From SELP01 sp035969385 (GTDB lineage: Bacteria; Pseudomonadota; Alphaproteobacteria; Rhodobacterales; Rhodobacteraceae): a stretch of 64,000 nt of DNA. The first letter of the stretch is position 1. Every line of letters starts with the position of its first letter. The stretch is taken from assembly GCF_035969385.1 (NCBI RefSeq), contig NZ_JAYKKJ010000011.1, positions 1 to 64,000 of the forward strand. The letters run 5' to 3'. Positions 61,024 through 64,000 of this stretch are shown one piece after another. Position numbers and translations under genes: made by a program. The notes below the pieces were generated by a model. It did no database searches, was not told where the DNA came from, and saw nothing but the letters and a program-made list of their open reading frames with translations.

Positions 61024-62325
61024 TCAGAGGGGTCGGATCTTCAGCCGCGACAACCGGTTTTCGTCCTTTTCCAGAACTTCGAACCGGAAGCCGTGGAAAG
61101 AAAACACCTGCCCCACGGTGGGGATCATCTGCGCCTCGTGGATCACAAGCCCGGCGATCGTGTTCGCCTCGTCATCCGGCAGGGTCCAATCGTGGGCGCG
61201 ATTCAGGTCGCGGATGGTCATCGCCCCATCGACGATGAAGGACCCATCGGGCGCTTTGGCCACCGGGGCTTCCTCGACCAGGTCGAACTCGTCCGCAATT
61301 TCGCCGACGATTTCTTCAAGGATGTCTTCCAGCGTGATCAGCCCCTGAAGCCCGCCGTATTCATCCACCACCAGCGCAAAATGCGACTTGCGCTTGAGGA
61401 AGGCGCGCATCTGGTCGTCCAGCGTCGTGGTTTCCGGGACGAAATAGGGTTTCATCGCCACGTCCAGCACGTTGAATTCGGCCAGCCCGCGCGGGTCGAT
61501 CCGGCCGTTCTTCAACAGCTTGTGCATGGCCCGCAGCAGATCCTTGGCATGGATCACGCCAACGATGTTCTCGGGGTCGTCACGGTAGAGCGGCAGGCGG
61601 GTGTGGGGGCTTTCCAGACAGCGCGCCATGATCTCTTCGGCGGGCAGGTCGGCGTCGATCATCTCGATGCCCGAGCGGTGCAGCATTACCTCTTCCACCG
61701 TTCGGTCGCCAAGGTCGAGCGCGCCGAGGATACGGTCCCGGTCTTCCTTTTCCACCACCCCTTCGGAATGGCCCAGTTGGAGGGCACCGGCGATTTCTTC
61801 GCGCACGGCAAGGATATGGCTGTCGGGGTCGGCCCGCACCCCGAAAAGGCGCAGCACCAGCCGGACAAAGACCCGCACGGCGCTGACCACCGGGGCGAAG
61901 ATCAGGATTACCCATTGGATCGGGCGGGCCACGCGGGCCGCCACGGTTTCGGCATTGGTGATGGCATAGGTTTTCGGTAGCACCTCGGCGAAGATCAGCA
62001 CCAGAAGGGTCATCCCAAGCGTCGCCAGCGCGACCCCATTCTGCCCGAAGATCCGGGTCAGTACGGCGGTGGCCAGCGCGGTGGCAAGGATGTTGACCAC
62101 GTTGTTGCCCAGAAGGATCGACCCGATCAGCCGCTCGCTGTCCTCGGTCACCTTCAGGGCCCGGTCGGCGCCGGCATCCCCCTTGTCAGAGGCCGACCGA
62201 AGCTTCCCGCGCGACGCAGCGGTCAGCGCGGTTTCAGAGCCAGAGAAGAAGGCCGACAGGATCAGAAGCACGAGCACCGCGGCGCAGGTGATCCAGAAGG
62301 CCGCGTCGAGAAGGGAAAGGTCCAT
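61024..62325 (-). CDS. CNNM/CorC family membrane protein (HlyC/CorC type)
   Basis: A 433-residue inner-membrane protein. An N-terminal DUF21 (CNNM) domain has about three or four helices: LVLLILSAFFSGSETALTAA, LGNNVVNILATALATAVLT and LVLIFAEVLPKTYAITNAE. Then come a CBS pair (around VEEVMLHRSGIEMID and YFVPETTTLDDQMRAFL) and a C-terminal CorC_HlyC domain (DGSFIVDGAMTIRDLNRA). Relatives handle magnesium or cobalt efflux and sodium-coupled transport. It lies 54 bases downstream of xerD on the same strand. Confidence 0.93.
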   Translation of the reverse strand: MDLSLLDAAFWITCAAVLVLLILSAFFSGSETALTAASRGKLRSASDKGDAGADRALKVTEDSERLIGSILLGNNVVNILATALATAVLTRIFGQNGVALATLGMTLLVLIFAEVLPKTYAITNAETVAARVARPIQWVILIFAPVVSAVRVFVRLVLRLFGVRADPDSHILAVREEIAGALQLGHSEGVVEKEDRDRILGALDLGDRTVEEVMLHRSGIEMIDADLPAEEIMARCLESPHTRLPLYRDDPENIVGVIHAKDLLRAMHKLLKNGRIDPRGLAEFNVLDVAMKPYFVPETTTLDDQMRAFLKRKSHFALVVDEYGGLQGLITLEDILEEIVGEIADEFDLVEEAPVAKAPDGSFIVDGAMTIRDLNRAHDWTLPDDEANTIAGLVIHEAQMIPTVGQVFSFHGFRFEVLEKDENRLSRLKIRPL

Positions 62326-62379
62326 GGGTCCGGAGAAAATTGTTGGGTTCCCTGTTTATGGGGGCAGGGCCGGTCCGCT

Positions 62380-63330
62380 TCAAGCCTTTGGCGCAGCTTT
62401 CCCCAGCGGGTGATGCTCCAGCACCAGATCGCGAAGCCGGTCTTCGAGCACGTGGGTATAGATTTCGGTCGTGGCCACATCCGCATGACCCAGCATCGTT
62501 TGGATCGACCGCAGGTCGGCGCCGCCCGCCAGAAGATGGGTGGCAAAGGCGTGCCGGATCGTATGCGGCGTCACCTTGGAAGGGCTGACCCCTGCGGCGA
62601 CCGCGATATCCTTGATCAGCCGGTAGAACCCCTGCCGCGTCAGATGACCGGCCTTGCCCATCGCCGGGAACAGATGGCGCGAGGCTGGCGTGCCTTGGGC
62701 GCGGGCGACCTCCTCTGCCCGGTCCCGTTCCGCCAGCCAGTCGGCCAATGCGGCACGGGCATCGCCGGACAGGGGCACCATGCGTTCCTTGCCGCCCTTG
62801 CCCCGGACCAGCAGCATCCGGGGATCACCCCGCGCAGCACTGACCGGCAGCTCGACCAACTCGCTGACCCGCATGCCGGTGGCATAGAGAATCTCCATCA
62901 GGCAGCGGTTGCGGGTCGGCTGTCGTCCGTGGTCACGGGCAGCGGCCAAAAGCCTGTCGACCTCCTCGACGCTCAGGGTCTTGGGCAAGGACTTGGACCG
63001 GCCGGGCCCCTTGATCCGGATCGCGGGGTTGTCGCCGCGCCAGCCCTCTTCAAAGGCGAAGCGATACAGTTGCTTGATCGCCGACAGGCGGCGGGCGCGG
63101 GTGGCGCGGGACAGCCCCTCGGCCTCGCAGTCGATCAGATAGGATTCGACGTGTTCTTGTGTTGCGGTGGCAAAGTGCAGGCCGCGCCGGTCCAGCCAAT
63201 CGGCGAATTGCAACAGATCGCGTCCGTAGGCCAGTTGCGTATTCGTGGCCGCGTCAAGTTCTGCCGCCTGGGCCTCGAGGAAGGCTTGCACCCAATGGGC
63301 CTGGCTGCGGTCTGTTGCCGCCTGTGTCAC
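62380..63330 (-). CDS. xerD: Tyrosine recombinase XerD
   Basis: With XerC, resolves chromosome dimers at dif. The 316-residue protein has an N-terminal SAM-like core-binding domain (WVQAFLEAQAAELDAATNTQ onward). The catalytic domain carries all active-site residues: Arg in ATGMRVSELVEL, Lys in VRGKGGKERMVPL, HTIRHAFATHLLAGGADLRS, the His in LGHADVATTEIY and the nucleophile Tyr in the same segment. The HxIRH form in place of HxLRH is a mild change. Its ATG overlaps the stop of the upstream gene (ATGA). Confidence 0.93.
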   Translation of the reverse strand: MTQAATDRSQAHWVQAFLEAQAAELDAATNTQLAYGRDLLQFADWLDRRGLHFATATQEHVESYLIDCEAEGLSRATRARRLSAIKQLYRFAFEEGWRGDNPAIRIKGPGRSKSLPKTLSVEEVDRLLAAARDHGRQPTRNRCLMEILYATGMRVSELVELPVSAARGDPRMLLVRGKGGKERMVPLSGDARAALADWLAERDRAEEVARAQGTPASRHLFPAMGKAGHLTRQGFYRLIKDIAVAAGVSPSKVTPHTIRHAFATHLLAGGADLRSIQTMLGHADVATTEIYTHVLEDRLRDLVLEHHPLGKAAPKA

Positions 63331-64000
63331 GGCGCCCGGTCCAGGATCAGGTATTGCAGGGCGGTGCGCCGGGCCAGATCTTCCATCCCGACAGAGCGGA
63401 AGAACGACAACCCATCCCGGACCGCCACTGGATCGCCGGATGTGCCTTCGGAAATCAGAGCAATCGCCCGCAAGATCGCCTCTCCCAACCGACCATTGCG
63501 GGCGAGGGTGGCAAGGGCATCGGGGGCAGGGTGGCCGGAAAACGCCTCGGCCACGGCCCGTCCGGCGGGGGTATCGGGCGCATCCGACAGCTCCGCCGTG
63601 CCCCGCGCCACACCGGCCAGAAACCGGTCTTCCGCAGTCGTGGGCCGATAGGACAGCGCCGCCGATTCATAGGCTGACGACAAAAGACGGACCCGGAAGG
63701 CAAGCGCCGCCGCCTCGCCCGTCAGATCGACCGTGGCCAGATGCGCGCTGTAGAGCTGGGCAAAGGGTATCTCGATCCGGGCGGTTTCCATGGCATCAAA
63801 GGCCGCCGGCAAGGTTTGTGCGACAGCATCGGCGTTCCGCGCCGCGATGGCGGCATCAAACCGCTGAAACGCCGCCGCCCGGTCCCAGACCCCGCCGGAT
63901 GCCGCCGGGGTCCGTTCGGTATAAAGCGCCTGAAGCCGGTTCGGGTCGACTGCCCCCACGCGGGCAAGCCGTTCAGCCGCTTCCATCTGGTTGCGCCATC
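63327..64000 (-). CDS. Hypothetical protein, C-terminal part (cut by window edge)
   Basis: The reading frame is open to the right edge, so at least 224 residues of the C-terminal part are seen. The preceding codons read WRNQ before MEAAERLARVGAVDPNRLQA. The sequence is Ala-rich and helical (FDAAIAARNADAVAQTLPAA, then YESAALSYRPTTAEDRFLAG). No known domain is recognised; helical-repeat structure is a guess. A start at the Met at 63986 is possible, but the open upstream frame and operon-like overlap with xerD favour a longer gene. Confidence 0.6.
   Translation of the reverse strand, partial: WRNQMEAAERLARVGAVDPNRLQALYTERTPAASGGVWDRAAAFQRFDAAIAARNADAVAQTLPAAFDAMETARIEIPFAQLYSAHLATVDLTGEAAALAFRVRLLSSAYESAALSYRPTTAEDRFLAGVARGTAELSDAPDTPAGRAVAEAFSGHPAPDALATLARNGRLGEAILRAIALISEGTSGDPVAVRDGLSFFRSVGMEDLARRTALQYLILDRAP

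Overview
The window is ordinary, gene-dense, GC-rich bacterial chromosome. It looks like an alphaproteobacterium of the Rhodobacterales (Roseobacter/Rhodobacter group). The evidence is the CckA and ChpT phosphorelay proteins, an alphaproteobacterial GAAC-N7-GAAC type LexA box at both recA and lexA, a NavBac sodium channel of the marine roseobacter kind, ornithine-lipid genes olsBA, a DUF6356 protein, an L21 with a long C-terminal extension, and LacI-type TTAGCGCTAA operators at sugar genes. I see no prophage, insertion sequence, integrase island, CRISPR array or rRNA operon. Two tRNA genes are present: Gly-CCC and Ser-CGA.

Layout. 1-775: the first codons of rfbA (cut by the window edge) and a sulfotransferase-like gene. 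906-5235: SOS-controlled recA, alaS and a DUF1330 protein. 5315-8345: typA, an Lrp/AsnC regulator, DUF6356 and an SMR transporter. 8551-10338: an HNH protein followed by a soluble reductive-dehalogenase-like protein. 10378-14269: zwf-pgl-pgi behind a perfect palindromic operator. 14457-17565: an accessory-looking stretch (NavBac channel, DUF2235 hydrolase, lipoprotein). 17635-18108: RidA and tRNA-Gly. 18146-23568: a LysR-governed cassette (flavin reductase, aldehyde dehydrogenase, luciferase-like monooxygenase, DUF1185, alpha/beta hydrolase) of unknown substrate. 23565-25610: a ferredoxin-ASKHA corrinoid activator.

26577-31703: guaB, an RsmB-type methyltransferase and cckA with a CtrA box. 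31814-38105: glk, a LacI regulator, an alpha-glucosidase, a sulfatase and a methyltransferase. 38154-40504: a cobalamin/folate C1 operon that probably works with the corrinoid activator. 40769-42646: ppx and rlmE. 43002-44432: tRNA-Ser, a DUF2059 protein and a small lipoprotein. 44452-50675: the rplU-rpmA-(three GNATs)-obgE-proB-proA block. 50672-53168: a MuiA-like protein, chpT and DUF3553. 53296-57360: olsBA, sdhE, an HTH regulator and an aminotransferase. 57436-60730: lexA and the trpC-moaC-moeA operon. 61024-64000: a CorC-type protein, xerD and a truncated hypothetical.

How it works together. LexA and RecA are both here with matching boxes. CckA and ChpT belong to one phosphorelay whose output, CtrA, has a consensus site in front of cckA. 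One 10-bp operator core recurs exactly at zwf and glk, and in degenerate form at the alpha-glucosidase, with the LacI regulator between the last two. This points to coordinated alpha-glucoside/glucose entry into the zwf route. Intergenic gaps carry a family of 18-bp GGTGGGT...ACCCACC hairpins. Four of the convergent gene pairs interlock their stop codons in a 4-bp palindrome.
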